A DNA stretch of 64,000 bases, from assembly GCA_039090855.1 (NCBI GenBank), contig CM077005.1:79604607-79668606 (forward strand). The letters are read 5' to 3'. Position numbers and translations under genes: made by a program. This document shows, piece by piece, positions 31,516 through 43,027 of the stretch; position 1 is the stretch's first letter; each line of letters starts with the position of its first letter. The notes under the pieces are model-generated. The model was not told the DNA's origin and did no database searches. It was given only the letters and a program-made list of their open reading frames with translations. This DNA is from Macrothele yani (Eukaryota > Arthropoda > Arachnida > Araneae > Macrothelidae).

Positions 31516-32470
31516 TATATATATTTTTTTTAATCCTATTTGTGTTATCCGAGTGGTAAATGTAAATATGAAAACTCCACCGCCGAGTGGAAAATATTAC
31601 ACAGGAAAAGCTGACAAATGTATGGTTAACCTTGCCGAAGGTTACACATGCGCAATGAAAACAGAAACCTTTCTTGCCCGACAAACAGAAAGGAAGACAT
31701 TGTACCTTATGTAAACAAGTATTTACTTAACTTAGATGGATTTTTTTATCAGAAACTACCAAGAAATGTGGGGATCATCTTAGCTATATACACGTTTCAA
31801 ATAAAAATTTTCCATCATACTCGAAACGAAGATAATGTAAAAAGCACAAATATACAATTATGTCATCCAGCGAGAGAACTGAGAGCATGGGAAATTCATA
31901 TTGTTGGCGGTTACAGCGACCTCATGAAAGAATAATTTTCTAATCTTATTAATACAAGCGGAGATATTAATTCAAATACTAATTTGATCCACCCAATCGT
32001 AAATTATTATATGAAGAGCAGGAAAACGGAGGATATAATTTTGGCCATCATATTCACTGTCAGCAGCAAACATCATTTTTCAAATGAAACTTTTAGTAGC
32101 TTATACACAGCCAAATATGTACAAATGTACTCTTATGCCAACTAACTGAGAAAATATTGCATCTAAAAATACCGAAAGCATGGAGAATTGGAGATAGTAA
32201 CAGTTGGGCGATGCTTAAATAGTTTTTTCAAAGACAGAATTTGCACAGGAAATATCTCTGAACTAAAAGCATAGATTTGTGCATTCTAGGAAGAAATGCT
32301 TTCAAGGAAATCGCGTGAAAAATTTTGGTAGTGATTGTAGCAATCGTGTGCGAAAAAGAGTTTTTCAAATTTGGAATTTAGAAGCCTTGAGTTACAGGCG
32401 AGTGAAAAAACCCTAAAACTCCAGAAAAAAACTGTGTTTCTGAGAAAGAAGAACGTGTGTGAGTAATATT

Positions 32471-32504
32471 GATCAAGATTGTGGGTAATACCACAATCTT
32501 GATC
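32471..32504. repeat. Perfect inverted repeat, 14-bp stem, 6-nt loop
   Basis: GATCAAGATTGTGG, GTAATA, CCACAATCTTGATC. It stands alone in unique-looking sequence. Confidence 0.95.
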
Positions 32505-34735
32505 CATGATCCGTATTAGAGAACCTTACGAATCCATAACTATGAAGGCAAATACCGCTGAGCTAAAGCGGTGAATTTACTACACCAAACAGGAAAATTT
32601 CATATTCGGAAAAGCTGGAAGATCGTGGAAATTTTTGGGTTTTAGTTTATGGTACACAATGCAAAAACGTCATTTTAATCGTTATCTTAGAATCGGAGAT
32701 ATCACGATTGCTGAATATGCATGAATACTGGTGAACGATTCTAGCTATTTATATGAAAAATAATTGTTTTAATCTGACTTTTAGTATCGTGAAAAATAAA
32801 GGAAATGTGTTCAAGCCACCTAGCGAGAAAACTTCATCATAAAAAGTTGAAAATTCTCTACCTTAATTATCATGATTCGAAATATCAAACACGAGAAGAT
32901 AGACGGATAGGATAATAATATAAGTACTTATTTATTTCAAAAGTCGAGTTAAGGAACAGAAGTCAGTAAGCGACGCTTGAGTACTTTCGAAAATGATTTT
33001 CGTTTGTGATTTGGTTTCCGTGAAGTCCCATAGAATAAAGAATAAAGAGTCAGATGCATGCGAATTTGTGACTACATCTTATCATTGTATTCCTCTCAGA
33101 CAAAGCATTGTCTTCTGTTGCATTGCAGTATGTTGGTTGCCATTTCTATAATTGTTAGGTAATGTACCAGACAAAACACTATATGGACTGTTAGGATGTT
33201 CTCATAAGTCGTAATTACGGGTGTCACCAAGAATATTTTTTAGTCAAATTATCAGAAGCGGAGGATTGTGCATCTGCATGGCATGAAGATGTATACGAGG
33301 TCACGGTGACCTCTATTTCTCAATTTTCCTTTTCTTGGAACTTGTCTGCGAGGTGCGTTAAAAGTACATTTCTACACTATTAGACGAAATTATGGCGAAC
33401 ATGAATGAAGCGTGGTATAACTTTTCAATTTACGTTGTAATGACACCACAAAAGAATAAAGCAATATATTGTAGTATAACAATGAAACGAGTACACAATG
33501 ACAACCCTGAAAACAATGTAATGAACATCTGCAGTAGTTGAATTAAAATAAACAAAGCAGTGCACATTACAGAAGTTGATATAAAGTGCTTAAAAGAACA
33601 TCAATAAGTAGTATAACTCTTTCGAACAGCTAAATGTTCGGTAAACCACTCAAGATATATTCTATGTAAGGATATTCAAAAGGGTGTGAGGCAATAAATG
33701 TGATTAACTCACGAAGCAATGGAAGGGGTGGTTGCCGAATTACAATGCGCCTCTCAAGGAGTTCCACATATGCACGATGTGCTATTCGTTGGATTAATAA
33801 TAATTCCATGAAATGAGCTCTGTATAGACACACCTTGTTGTCCGTAAACAGAAAATTTGGCCAACAGCCCTTCTAAAAAGTGTCTGTATTTCTATGTACA
33901 TGTAGTTAGGGTTTCTCTGTCGGGGGACACGAATGGGATTAAGAGCGTTTATCATTCTACCACCCCATACCAGTACACTATCGCCACCATAGGTATCTCT
34001 TTCCTCGGTGCTGGAGGAATGACAACGATTTCCTGCTGTTCTTCAGATTAAAAACTCCTTGAATCTTTTTGTAGACTGGAACGGGACTCATCAAAAACAG
34101 AACTAACTCATTCGTTAAGGCTCGAAGTTATATGTAGGAGGCACCAATTCTGATGAGCTCTTCGCTGACTAGGAGTTGCTGAGACACATACTATGGGCCT
34201 TCTAGCAAGCACAGAGTCCACTTGTATTAGCCTTCGCAACACAGTTGCACTGGGAAGATGAAACTCCAAAAGATGATTGCTATGCGGTGATTATTGCCTT
34301 CCGTTTTGCAGTTAGAGCCAGATAACGGCCACTTCGACTCCACTCAGCTCTTCTTCTAATGGTTTCTATTACCTTTTCTCACAATATCGAAACGATCATT
34401 TTTGTCATCCTTAGTCCTCTCCGCCTCAGCGGGTTCAGCTTCAAAACATTCAACAGCTTGCCATTTCAAAGAAATGATGAACACCTGTCATCTGCAGTAC
34501 TGATGAAATAATATATTCTACGCATGTAAAGGCTCGCAATTAAATGATGTGGTAGTAACCCGAGGTCTACTAATGAGTAATTTTTATATTTCAGGAACTT
34601 GTCATCTGCATTAGTGAAAAAGTTCCAAACCTTCTGAGCATGCAAAGATTCATGAATGAAACAATGTATTATGAACCCGAGTTCTTATAGGAATGTGTAA
34701 TTTACATTTTGCATGACTTTGCGAGTTCGCATATG

Positions 34736-34736
<1 letters not shown>

Positions 34737-34769
<33 letters not shown>
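34737..34769. repeat. Poly(T) tract
   Basis: About 31 consecutive T followed by two copies of GATATCCT. It may be the poly(A) end of a minus-strand retroelement, but no element body is recognisable next to it. Confidence 0.85.
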
Positions 34770-34770
<1 letters not shown>

Positions 34771-35149
34771 ATATCCTGATATCCTGAATGTGCATAACGA
34801 CGTTACTTACTGTGCCTGCGTCAGTTTTCTGACGGAAATGTTGTTAAAATGCAAATATTGGTGAAAAATATTCTTGTCTTAACTTTGTCAAAATACTTTT
34901 TGAGTCTGGGAGACAAATCGGAAAATTCTTTTCCAATCAGATAGAGTTAACCAGCACTTACCAGTTTTTTTCATTAGCATTTAATTTTCTTCTAAACATT
35001 CAGTATCTTGTAGCACAACTGAAAGATTTGAAGTATGCGATATTATCGCTCGGTGGGCATGAATTCTTTAATTATAAATGTAATGAGCCGATTTCTTGGT
35101 GTCAAGTAAGAAAAACAGACGAATTTCACTCCGCAAGCTTATATATATA

Positions 35150-36310
35150 CACTGAAGTGCCAGAAAAACTAGTACACCAGTCTAATACTTAGTAGGTCCC
35201 CCACCGGAGCGCAGGACTGCAAAAATACGATGAAGCATGGACTCCACTAGCTTCTGGAAATATGCTGTAGGCAATACATACCATACTTTCTGCAGAGCGT
35301 TCCACAATTCGGGTGTATTCCGAGGTCTCGGATTCCTGTGTTCGATAGCGCATTGCATGGCATCCCAAATGTGTTCTATCACGTTCAGATCTAGGGACTT
35401 GGGTAGGAATGGCAACACTCCAAACTCAGATGAATGCTCCTCTAACCATAATGTGGCGTCCCGACACTTGTGTGGAGGTGCATTGTCCTGTTGGAACAAG
35501 CCCAACCCATCAGCATGAATGCAGGACATGAACGGGTGTACCTCGTCAGAAAGGATGCGCACATAGCGTTGGCCGGTCACACACGTTTGTAGACGTACCA
35601 GGGTTTCAGTGAAGTCCAGCTAAACTCACCCCATACCATTACGTACCTCCACCCAGCCGGTACAGTCCCCAGTTGACAGGCTGGATCCATGGCTTCATGG
35701 GGTTTGCGCCACCCACGAATCCTTCCATCTGCCCGATAGAGTTGGAAACGCGACTCGTCAGACCAGGCTACTTGTTTCCAGTCAATAAGTGTCCAATGGC
35801 GGTGTTGCCGTGCCCAGGCGAGGCGCATAGCTCTGTGTCGTGCACCCATCAAGGGGACTCGAGTTGGGCGTCGGCTCCCAAAGCCCATATCGTGCAGGAT
35901 ACGTTGCACAGTCCGGACGCTGATGCTTGTTGAGGCTCCAGCATTGAATTCCGATAATACCTGCAAGAGTGTTGCACGCCTATCGCGTGAAACGATCCTT
36001 GACAGCCGACGATGGTCACGTTCACCCAATGTCTTTTTACGGCCACACTGGTATCGTAGTTGGAGGTTTTGCCGGAATTCTTGTAGTCACGGTACACCCT
36101 TGCAATGGTCGTCCGTGAAAATCCGAACTTCGTTTCTACCTCCGAAATACTGTGGCCCATCTCACGAGTGCCAACTATGACACCGCGCTGAAAATCGCTT
36201 AAATCGTTATTACTTGTCATTCTCATGCCGTAAACAGCTCTGGCAGCTGGAAAGGATGTCTATTGCTTTATATACGCACTGGTGGACGCAACCGAGTACG
36301 TGCATAGGTG
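35150..36310 (-). mobile_element. Tc1-like DNA transposon, right end lost
   Basis: The left TIR begins CACTGAAGTGCCAGAAAAAC at 35150 after TA. The transposase is on the minus strand. The matching right TIR was not found; a Penelope-like fragment begins about there, so the end was probably deleted. Confidence 0.87.
35182..36226 (-). pseudogene. Tc1 transposase, two frameshifts
   Basis: The N terminus MRMTSNNDLSDFQRGVIVGT with helix-turn-helix HSISEVETKFGFSRTTIARV runs from 36226. After a frameshift near 36030 come RRLSRIVSRDRRATLLQVL, QVAWSDESRFQLYRADGRI (first Asp) and VMVWGEFSW. After another lesion near 35600 come GLFQQDNAPPHKCRDATLWL (second Asp) and SLDLNVIEHIWDAMQCAIE (third Glu), ending GGGPTKY at 35182. 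All three catalytic residues survive. Only reading-frame damage and a Pro-to-Leu change in SPDLN are seen. Confidence 0.92.
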
Positions 36311-36314
36311 ACGC

Positions 36315-37070
36315 CATGGTTAAAAACTACAAACTTAGTTCTTCGTGTTTCTTACCTACAGCTTTTGCGTGTACTTGTGAAGAATTTAAGGATAGAGTTC
36401 ACTATAATAGACATTACAAACACATTATCAATGTTAACTTAAGTTTTGTCGAGGATGTCAAGCTCAGGAAATTGTTAGAGTATGGTACTAAATTCAGGCC
36501 TTCTTTCCATATTTCAAAAAACAAATTCTTGAAAACTTTACTCAAGATGTTAATCGATGCATTATTAAGACTAGTTTGGCTTTCAATCAGCCTATTGAGG
36601 CCTTTGCAGAATGGAAGTTTAATGTTATCCGTAGCTTCTCTGGAAAGTTGGCTGATCTTGATTTATGTTTTGACAGCAATCTATATTTCTCTGGTGTTGC
36701 AAAAATGTCTCTCTCTAAACTTCAAGATCAATATGTTTTTTCTACAACTGACAAAGCTAGCAATAATTTTGCAATTATCTATAAAAAATTATATTTTGAA
36801 TTGTTAAATCAAGAACTTAATAATAGAGTAACCTACGAGCCAGTAAGTTTATGTACCAAACAGCTTGAAGATCGTTTTAAAGCCATCTTAAAGAAGCTTA
36901 AAATTCCATCCTTTAGAAGATATGAACCTGAGTTTCCTTTTCTTTTTGCAACTGTCAAGTTTCATAAAGATCCGGTGAAATTTAGGTTCATAGCCAGTGG
37001 CGTTAGGAGTCATAAAAAGAAAATTTTTAAAAATAAAAATAATAAAAACAAAAATCACAAAAAAAGTATA
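36315..37070 (+). pseudogene. Penelope-like reverse transcriptase relic (N-terminal part)
   Basis: Two overlapping frames (36214-36807 and 36576-37082) carry LLEYGTKFRPSFHISKNKF, EWKFNVIRSFSGKLADLDL, QYVFSTTDKASNNFAIIYKK and EPEFPFLFATVKFHKDPVKF. FRFIASG follows, then an A-rich run. The TDKASNN and FxKxHKDPxKFRFIA pattern is the conserved region before the RT palm in PLEs. The YVDD palm motif is absent because the fragment stops early. A frameshift lies near 36550. Confidence 0.68.
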
Positions 37071-37082
37071 TTTTTTGATTAA

Positions 37083-38207
37083 AAAATTAGATAAAAAGTA
37101 TAAATTATAAAAAGTAAACAAGATATTCTATCTCAAGAATAGCTAACATAAAAATGGTAAAACTTACGTTAAACTAAATAGTTTACTGGTTGCGTCTGTA
37201 GATGTACACTAAAGTATTTTAATACAGGTAAAATTATTAAATACACATCAGGTTTATTTGATAATAATTTTCGTGTATTCTGCAGAGTTATTCTTCTCTT
37301 ACTGGACAAACGGGTCTTCATTCTCGGTTTTGTAATTTTGCTTGGAGGAATTTCGTGTGCAGCGTAATTTTGTGCGGGGCAGTCATTGGGCTTTCTCCTC
37401 CTCCTTGGCTGCTGTTGTACAGTCGGCCATTTTGGGTCTGTGGAGTTCAGAGGTTGCAGCATTGTGAGTGGGCTCTTTCATTTGTTCATATGCAGGTTCT
37501 TTCTCTCGTTTTTATCGTTTTAGTTAAATGCTTAAAAATTATTATTTTTTCTTGTTTGGCATTGGTGCAGCTTGTATTCTAATTATTTAAGAACTTGCTT
37601 TCATTTTGTTTGGCCATGAGCTCGTTTTTATGCTCCTTATTGGAACTGCTAGTGGGTCTCTCGACCTCGTGGTAATCGTCGATTTTTGGAGTTGGACGGA
37701 ACAAATTTTCTGTTATTGTAATCTCAAAGCATTCCTAGAATACTATGTAAATATTGCAACTTTTATTTTAAATATAAGTACCTATTCCAATGCATTTTAT
37801 TACGTGTTATTGTTCTTCTGGCATTTCGTTTTTTCGTAGGAATGTATGTAAAACGTTCCTATTTGCTACCGTGGTCTCTGTTTTAATTTTTTTTATTCTT
37901 TTATTTTAATTTTTGGTAGTGCTTTTTTTCCAGGGAATGACACCTTTTAAGTGCTTTTTATATTTTTGGTTCCCGTTAGGAGCTTCAGTTGGGCGGTAAG
38001 GTTGCTTACCACGTGTTAAAACTGTAGTTTTCTGGAGTTGCTCATTTGATATATTTTTCTTAGTAGTGGAATATGTCTAGTTTTCTGGGTCTAAAGTTCT
38101 TCGCCTTCTCACAATTTTTGTGAGCTATTTGACAATGTTTTTCTAATGTTTTTCTGGTTTTTTGTAGGAGATGATGAGTATGGGTTGGGCCAGGAAAGTG
38201 ATAGAGG
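37083..38207. other. Unannotated intronic DNA
   Basis: Open frames at 37169-37462 (minus) and 37355-37582, 37606-37839 (plus) have no motif I recognise. The T-rich composition makes hydrophobic frames likely by chance. Could hold more of a decayed PLE. Confidence 0.4.
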
Positions 38208-38255
38208 CCGCCCTGAGTTTTGCAGTGAGGACTTAACCTGCAAAACTCAGGGCGG
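38208..38255. repeat. Perfect inverted repeat, 18-bp stem, 12-nt loop
   Basis: CCGCCCTGAGTTTTGCAG, 12 nt, then CTGCAAAACTCAGGGCGG. The GC-rich arms stand out from the AT-rich intron. Confidence 0.96.
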
Positions 38256-38626
38256 TTATGTAAAATAAATAAATTTTGGGGGACTTATACGTACTTGCAT
38301 CTATGACTTTGCAGAAACCCATTTTCAACTAGGTCTTTGTGGAAGTGAGAAAATGCAGAGTTTTGCTGGTCCTTGATAAAGTCAAGGCTCGGCATTTTCG
38401 ATACTTTCTGCATTCAGGTTTTGTTATTTATTATTCTTTTATTCTCTTGGCAGTTGGGTTTTGAGTTCTTGTTATTTTTTATCATGTTTAAAAACCTTTT
38501 TTGCTACAGTTTCTGCTTTGTAGGTTGTTAGTTCTGAGAATTCATCACTGCTGCGTTGCGCGTCATGATCTTCAGAATGCAAGTTTTAAAAATTTTGTCT
38601 TTAACTCTGCTTTTGTTTTATATATA

Positions 38627-40049
38627 CACTGACGGAAAAAAATTCCAACACCAAGAAGGGGTTGTGCTAGATAAACGACAGTTGGTAGGCGGTGAGAGTA
38701 CATCTGTAAGATGACGTCTATGCAAATTACGCGCTCGGCGCATACGTGTGGCGCTAGTAGCGCCCCTCGGAACATGCAAAGCAGGTTTGCTGTAAATACG
38801 CGATGTAACGTTCGTGAGCGTTAGTTATCGTTGAGATTCGACGTAGTGTGTTGATGTTAGTCAATAATGCCTTTAAGAAGACGAAGAAGCCACTATCAAC
38901 AGCTCACGGAGTTTGAACGAGGTCGTGTAATAGGGCTACTAGAAGGTGGATTTTCGTTCCGCAATATTGCAGAACGACTTGGCAGGAATGTAGCCACTGT
39001 GCATGATTGTTGGCAGCGGTGGTCAAGGGAAGGTACTGCCTCAAGAAAACCGGATTCCGGCCGGCCACGTGGCACTACTGAGAGGGAAGACCACCGTGTA
39101 CGGCGTATGGCCGTGGTGCATCGTACCGCGTCTGCGGCAGCAATTCGAGCTGCAGTTGCCACCCCAGTGACACAACGAACTGTTACAAATCGGTTACTTG
39201 AAGGACAGCTCCGAGCCAGACGCCCTGTAGCGTGCATTTCACTTTCTCCAAACCACTGCCGTTTGCGACGTCAGTGGTGTCAAGCTAGAGCTCATTGGAG
39301 GACGGAGTGGAGATCTGTTGTGTTTTCTGATGAAAGCCGGTTCTGCCTGGGTGCCAGTGATGGCCGTGTGTTGGTTAGAAGGAGGCCAGGTGAGCGCCTG
39401 CAACCAACCTGTCTGCGGCCGAGACACACTGGACCTACACCTGGAGTTATGGTCTGGGGAGCAATTTCCTATGACAGCAGGAGCACTCTCGTGGTTATCC
39501 CACGCACCCTGACGGCACAGTTGTACGTCGGTCTGGTGATTCAACCTGTTGTGCTGCCATTCATGAACAGCATTCCAGGGGTGTTTTCCAACAGGATAAC
39601 GCTCGCCCGCATACCGCTGTTGTAACCCAACATGCTCTACAGAGTGTCGACATGTTGCCGTGGCATGCTAGATCACCAGATCTTTCACCAATGGAGCACG
39701 TATGGGACATCATTGGACGACAACTCCAGCGTCACCCCAACCAGCATTAACCGTCCCTGTATTGACCGACCAAGTGCAACAGGCATGGAACTCCATTCCA
39801 CAAACTGACATCCAGCACCTGTATGACACCATGCATGAACGTTTGCGTGCTTGCATTCAACATTCTGGCGGTTACACCGGTTATTAATGTACCAGCATTT
39901 CACACTTAAAATGGCTATTCTCGTGCTTACATTAAGCTGTGATCTTGAAACTTTAATCGATTAAATATGTTACCTATACAAATGTATTGCCGCCATTTCA
40001 TTCCTCTACAACTATTTTTTCGTGGTGTTGGGATTTTTTTCCGTCAGTG
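38627..40049 (+). mobile_element. Tc1-like DNA transposon with both TIRs, 1423 bp
   Basis: The left end is CACTGACGGAAAAAAATTCC. The right end inverted from 40049 is CACTGACGGAAAAAAATCCC. Identity continues into CAACACCA. TA duplications are at 38625-38626 and 40050-40051. The transposase is almost intact, so this is a recent insertion in the VMAT intron. Confidence 0.96.
38867..39887 (+). pseudogene. Tc1 transposase, nearly intact (two frameshifts)
   Basis: MPLRRRRSHYQQLTEFERGR opens a paired-like helix-turn-helix (GGFSFRNIAERLGRNVATV) and GRPRGTTEREDHRVRR, an AT-hook-like GRPR. SVVFSDESRFCLG carries the first Asp and PGVMVWGAISYDSR follows. A base loss near 39585 shifts the frame before FQQDNARPHTA (second Asp) and SPDLSPMEHVWDIIG (third Glu). 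A second shift near 39745 restores HPQPALTV and the end IQHSGGYTGY at 39887. About 340 codons, so full length. All catalytic residues are retained. Confidence 0.94.
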
Positions 40050-40786
40050 TACATATATACATGTGTATATATGAAATCTTTAGTTGCTTTGGAAACTATG
40101 TATTAAAATGCTTTTGAAGACTTAAGGATGGTATTTGATGATATAATGATAGCACTTTTGTCTGAAGACGTGATCACTACAGACCATATTTTAGTGACAT
40201 AACTCCTTTTCGTTTAGTGTAACCAGAAGCAAACTTCCAAGGGAGAAAATAGTACAGTGCATTTAAACTTCCTGCAGTTTTAATTAAATAAATGATCACT
40301 AATGCTCAAGCTGAGATATTTGTAAATGTTTCTCCGCTTTCTCTTAGTAAACATGAGAATGCTTCTAGTAAAGCTGCCAGCAGTACTGAATCACATAAGG
40401 TCATGGGCGTAAGAAGGGCTTTTCAACTGTATAATAACGGATGAAAACAACATTGCTACGTCAGATTTCACTAGGAACTACTTACACTGTATAGCAGATA
40501 GTGAAAAGATACGCTGAAAGCACACATAAGGCATTTTCCATTCTGAAAGTACTTTCATGTGAAGGACACTTGAAAACAAGGGCGTTGCGGGTTTTTTACG
40601 CGCTTTTTTGGGGTCGAGCAATGTTCATTTCATCATAGGGTAATATCGGTGAACTGTGAACAGCGTTTAGGAAAATTTGGACCTATTTATTAACTCGACA
40701 TTCCTTTGATATTCTATATTACCATGGTTTTATTTTTTAAACTTTACTTAAATGTAACCAAATAGTAAAGGAAGCTAAATACTTAC

Positions 40787-40832
40787 CCATCAAATCCCAG
40801 CCTCTTAATGATACTAGCACTGAAAACAGGAC
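40787..40832 (-). CDS. VMAT: Vesicular monoamine transporter, small exon before TM12
   Basis: This 46-bp exon has acceptor CCCATAG before 40832 and donor GTAAGT after 40787. With flanking split codons it reads GPVFSASIIKRLGFDG. It corresponds to the end of TM11 and the loop before TM12; in mammalian VMATs this segment is GPSAGGAIAKAIGF-like. Phases agree with both neighbours: it supplies two bases of the first Gly codon and two of the last. Such a tiny exon would be missed without the neighbours. Confidence 0.88.
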
Positions 40833-42907
40833 CTATGGGAAATAAAAAAGAAAGTTAAAAATGAAGTTATTTTAACTTAAGAAACACATAGTTTAACCTT
40901 ACATGACCTACATACCGAACTTGGTGGTGAATCAATCTTGTTTCCAAAAACTATTCATAGTTCTTGTCATTTCTGAACATATGACAGCAGGATGAAGGTG
41001 AACCGTCATTAACACACAGGACAGAATTTGACTGAATTGATAGTTTGGCATTCGCTTGCAAGCCAATTTAGTAAGGAATGTGAAAAAATAATTTGAGTAT
41101 ACCTAATATGTGTTGTCATATGCGACCACGATAATGGCGGATGTGGTACATTCAATGGTACAGATGGACTTTTCACCGATAAAGTACTTTCGTTGCCCGG
41201 TAGTGAAGTGGTCTTGAGCTTGTTTTGTCTCCTTGAATTGTTCAGGAGAGATTCGAATGATAAGTAAGACATGGACGTAGTATTTCTCCTTCTGATTTAG
41301 TTGCCCCCGTTCGCTGAAGCCAGTTACCTTAAATGTGGCACGCGTGGATCTCTGTAGATATATCTTTCTGAAGCCAGTGGTCTTAAATTTCACATGAGTG
41401 GATCTTTTTACTCACAAAGGCTTTGCGCGCCATATGTCAAACTGTAGGTATTCATTTGTTATTTTGCAAGAAACAGCAACAACTGACTTTGATTCGCAAA
41501 TGACAATGATTGAATACCCACAAGATCAAACAAGGAATTCTTTAGGAATCCGCGTGTTACTACGCTCTACTAATAATAATAGCTCCATTAATTAAAATAC
41601 AATAGTTCTGCGATTCTTCTAAAGAGGAAATATATTTCTACGAAATACAATTAGAATATAAGAAATGAAATGCAAGAAGAATGTGAATTTCCATTTCAGT
41701 TTTTTAAAGCATGATATTGCTATTCCTCCGTTCGTGCATTCTCCCACACCATCTTGACTATTTATTTTATCTCGACGTAATCTGGACCCACGAACGCTAT
41801 AATGGAACACGACTGACTGTCAAGAAACTCATTTCAAATGTAATCGAAACTATTCGAATCTCTCCTGAACAACTGGAGTGCTGCAGAAGATCCTCTTTTT
41901 ATTCCATGAATCCCAATCGTTCCACTTGACATTCCATTTCAGTTTAAACGCACAAAGTTTCGTATTCGTCAGTTTCGTATTTCTTTGGGCATAAACAAGC
42001 AGAGAGTCAAATGTTAAAAGTTGTTGGACTCAACCTGCAAAATTCACGCTTTTCCCGTGGCCAGCTTTATTCTGGTTGCTCCAAAGTAGGCAAAATTAAA
42101 ACATCTTTAGCTTGGCTCCACATAGAAGAGCACTCAACGACGTTGCCCCAAAGGCCCTTCAAGGGTTAACTTACTTGGGCTTCCGAAGAACTGTGTATAA
42201 CACTGATCACAACACAACAGAAAAACATAGATGTTTCAAATATTTCACATTTCTTGTGTTCACAGTCAATAAACTGCTGATTTCACACACAGATACAAGA
42301 ACAGATTTTATTCTTTAATTTAAATTCCTTTCTTTTCATTACTGGAGCAAACGAAAAGAAAGAATTTTATTCAATAGGAAACATGTGTTGTGACTTGGCC
42401 GGCCATGGATACTCATCATGTTCGAAAAGAAGCTGGTCAGATATCAGTGTGTAAAATAAGGAATTATTGAAGGCAAAAGATAGGAAAAAATTAGCACATC
42501 GCATTAAAACAATTGCCAAACTTTTCTGAGAGTGCACAAGATGTGTAGGGTACAATCTGGTTATCTTCTTTGCTGTGATTAATGCATGCTTTACGACACC
42601 GGGATTCTAATGCCTCTGCAACAACCACTAGAGTCTATGTTACATCAGAGCTAAACTCAAAGCTGGGAGATTAGGTATTACGACACCGGAATTTCTGTTG
42701 CCTCTGCAACAACCACTGGAGTCCATGTTACATCACAGCTAAGTTTAAAGTTGGAGGTTAGGCGACAACCCCACCCCTCTTTCCTAAAGCTTCAGTGCGA
42801 ATGTTATACTTCCTCATATTTTCAGTGCTCATTACGTCAGTGACATAATAAATTACAGTAAGAATAAAATATTCGTTTTTCCAGTTACTTGAAGAAATGC
42901 AGCTTAC
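40833..42907 (-). other. VMAT intron, about 2.1 kb
   Basis: It starts GTAAGC and ends AG on the minus strand. It contains an 87-bp tandem duplication at 42591-42762 and an inverted 21-bp match (41238-41258 with 41852-41872). Minus-strand frame 41393-41103 and plus-strand frame 41711-41929 share the short peptide IRISPEQ through that inverted match, suggesting two inverted pieces of one unknown repeat. Confidence 0.8.
42591..42762. repeat. Tandem duplication, 87-bp unit, two copies
   Basis: Units start TTACGACACCGG at 42591 and 42678 and share GCCTCTGCAACAACCACT and ATGTTACATCA, ending GGTTAGG or AGATTAGG. They are about 85 percent alike by eye. It lies 146 bp downstream of a VMAT exon in transcript orientation. 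Confidence 0.9.
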
Positions 42908-43027
42908 CGATTATAAATCCGATGCAAAAGGCAACATCAGCTATTGCATATACACTACCGTATACGGATGTATGTCTGATGTCCACGAGGTAACCCAACA
43001 TTGGCATCATTGAAGAATCAACCATAC
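42908..43027 (-). CDS. VMAT: Vesicular monoamine transporter, exon coding TM10-TM11
   Basis: This 120-bp exon has acceptor TTTCTTTAG before 43027 and donor GTAAGC after 42908. It reads [20 protein letters not shown] then [20 protein letters not shown]. The MVDSSMMP, GYLVDxRH and [14 protein letters not shown] blocks are nearly invariant in VMATs. They include the two membrane aspartates (VDSS in TM10, IADV in TM11) known from mammalian VMAT2 to be needed for transport. The VDSSMMP form separates it from the acetylcholine transporter VAChT, which reads VDTALLP there. Upstream exons were not found in the 21 kb remaining, so the intron is longer or starts beyond the window. Confidence 0.95.

Larger units (their letters stand above)
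31516..35149. other. Intronic stretch without recognised genes
   Basis: About 3.6 kb of AT-rich DNA. It holds the 14-bp-stem hairpin at 32471-32504 and a poly(T) tract at 34737-34769. Short frames (for example 31334-31714 plus) overlap SINE remains or have no recognisable motif. No exon of the host gene seen. Confidence 0.55.
26609..40786 (-). other. VMAT intron, about 14.2 kb
   Basis: It lies between the exons at 40832-40787 and 26608-26521 and begins GTAAGT and ends AG on the minus strand. It contains a hAT-like element, a SINE cluster, two Tc1 transposons, a Penelope-like fragment and several hairpins. A 76-codon frame at 27174-26944 has no recognised match. Confidence 0.85.

Noticed and set aside
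38371..38405. Second hammerhead-like motif (CTTGATAAAGTCAAGG ... TTTTCGA)
   Set aside because: The CUGANGA core is absent and the segment does not pair around a GAAA; too weak to report.
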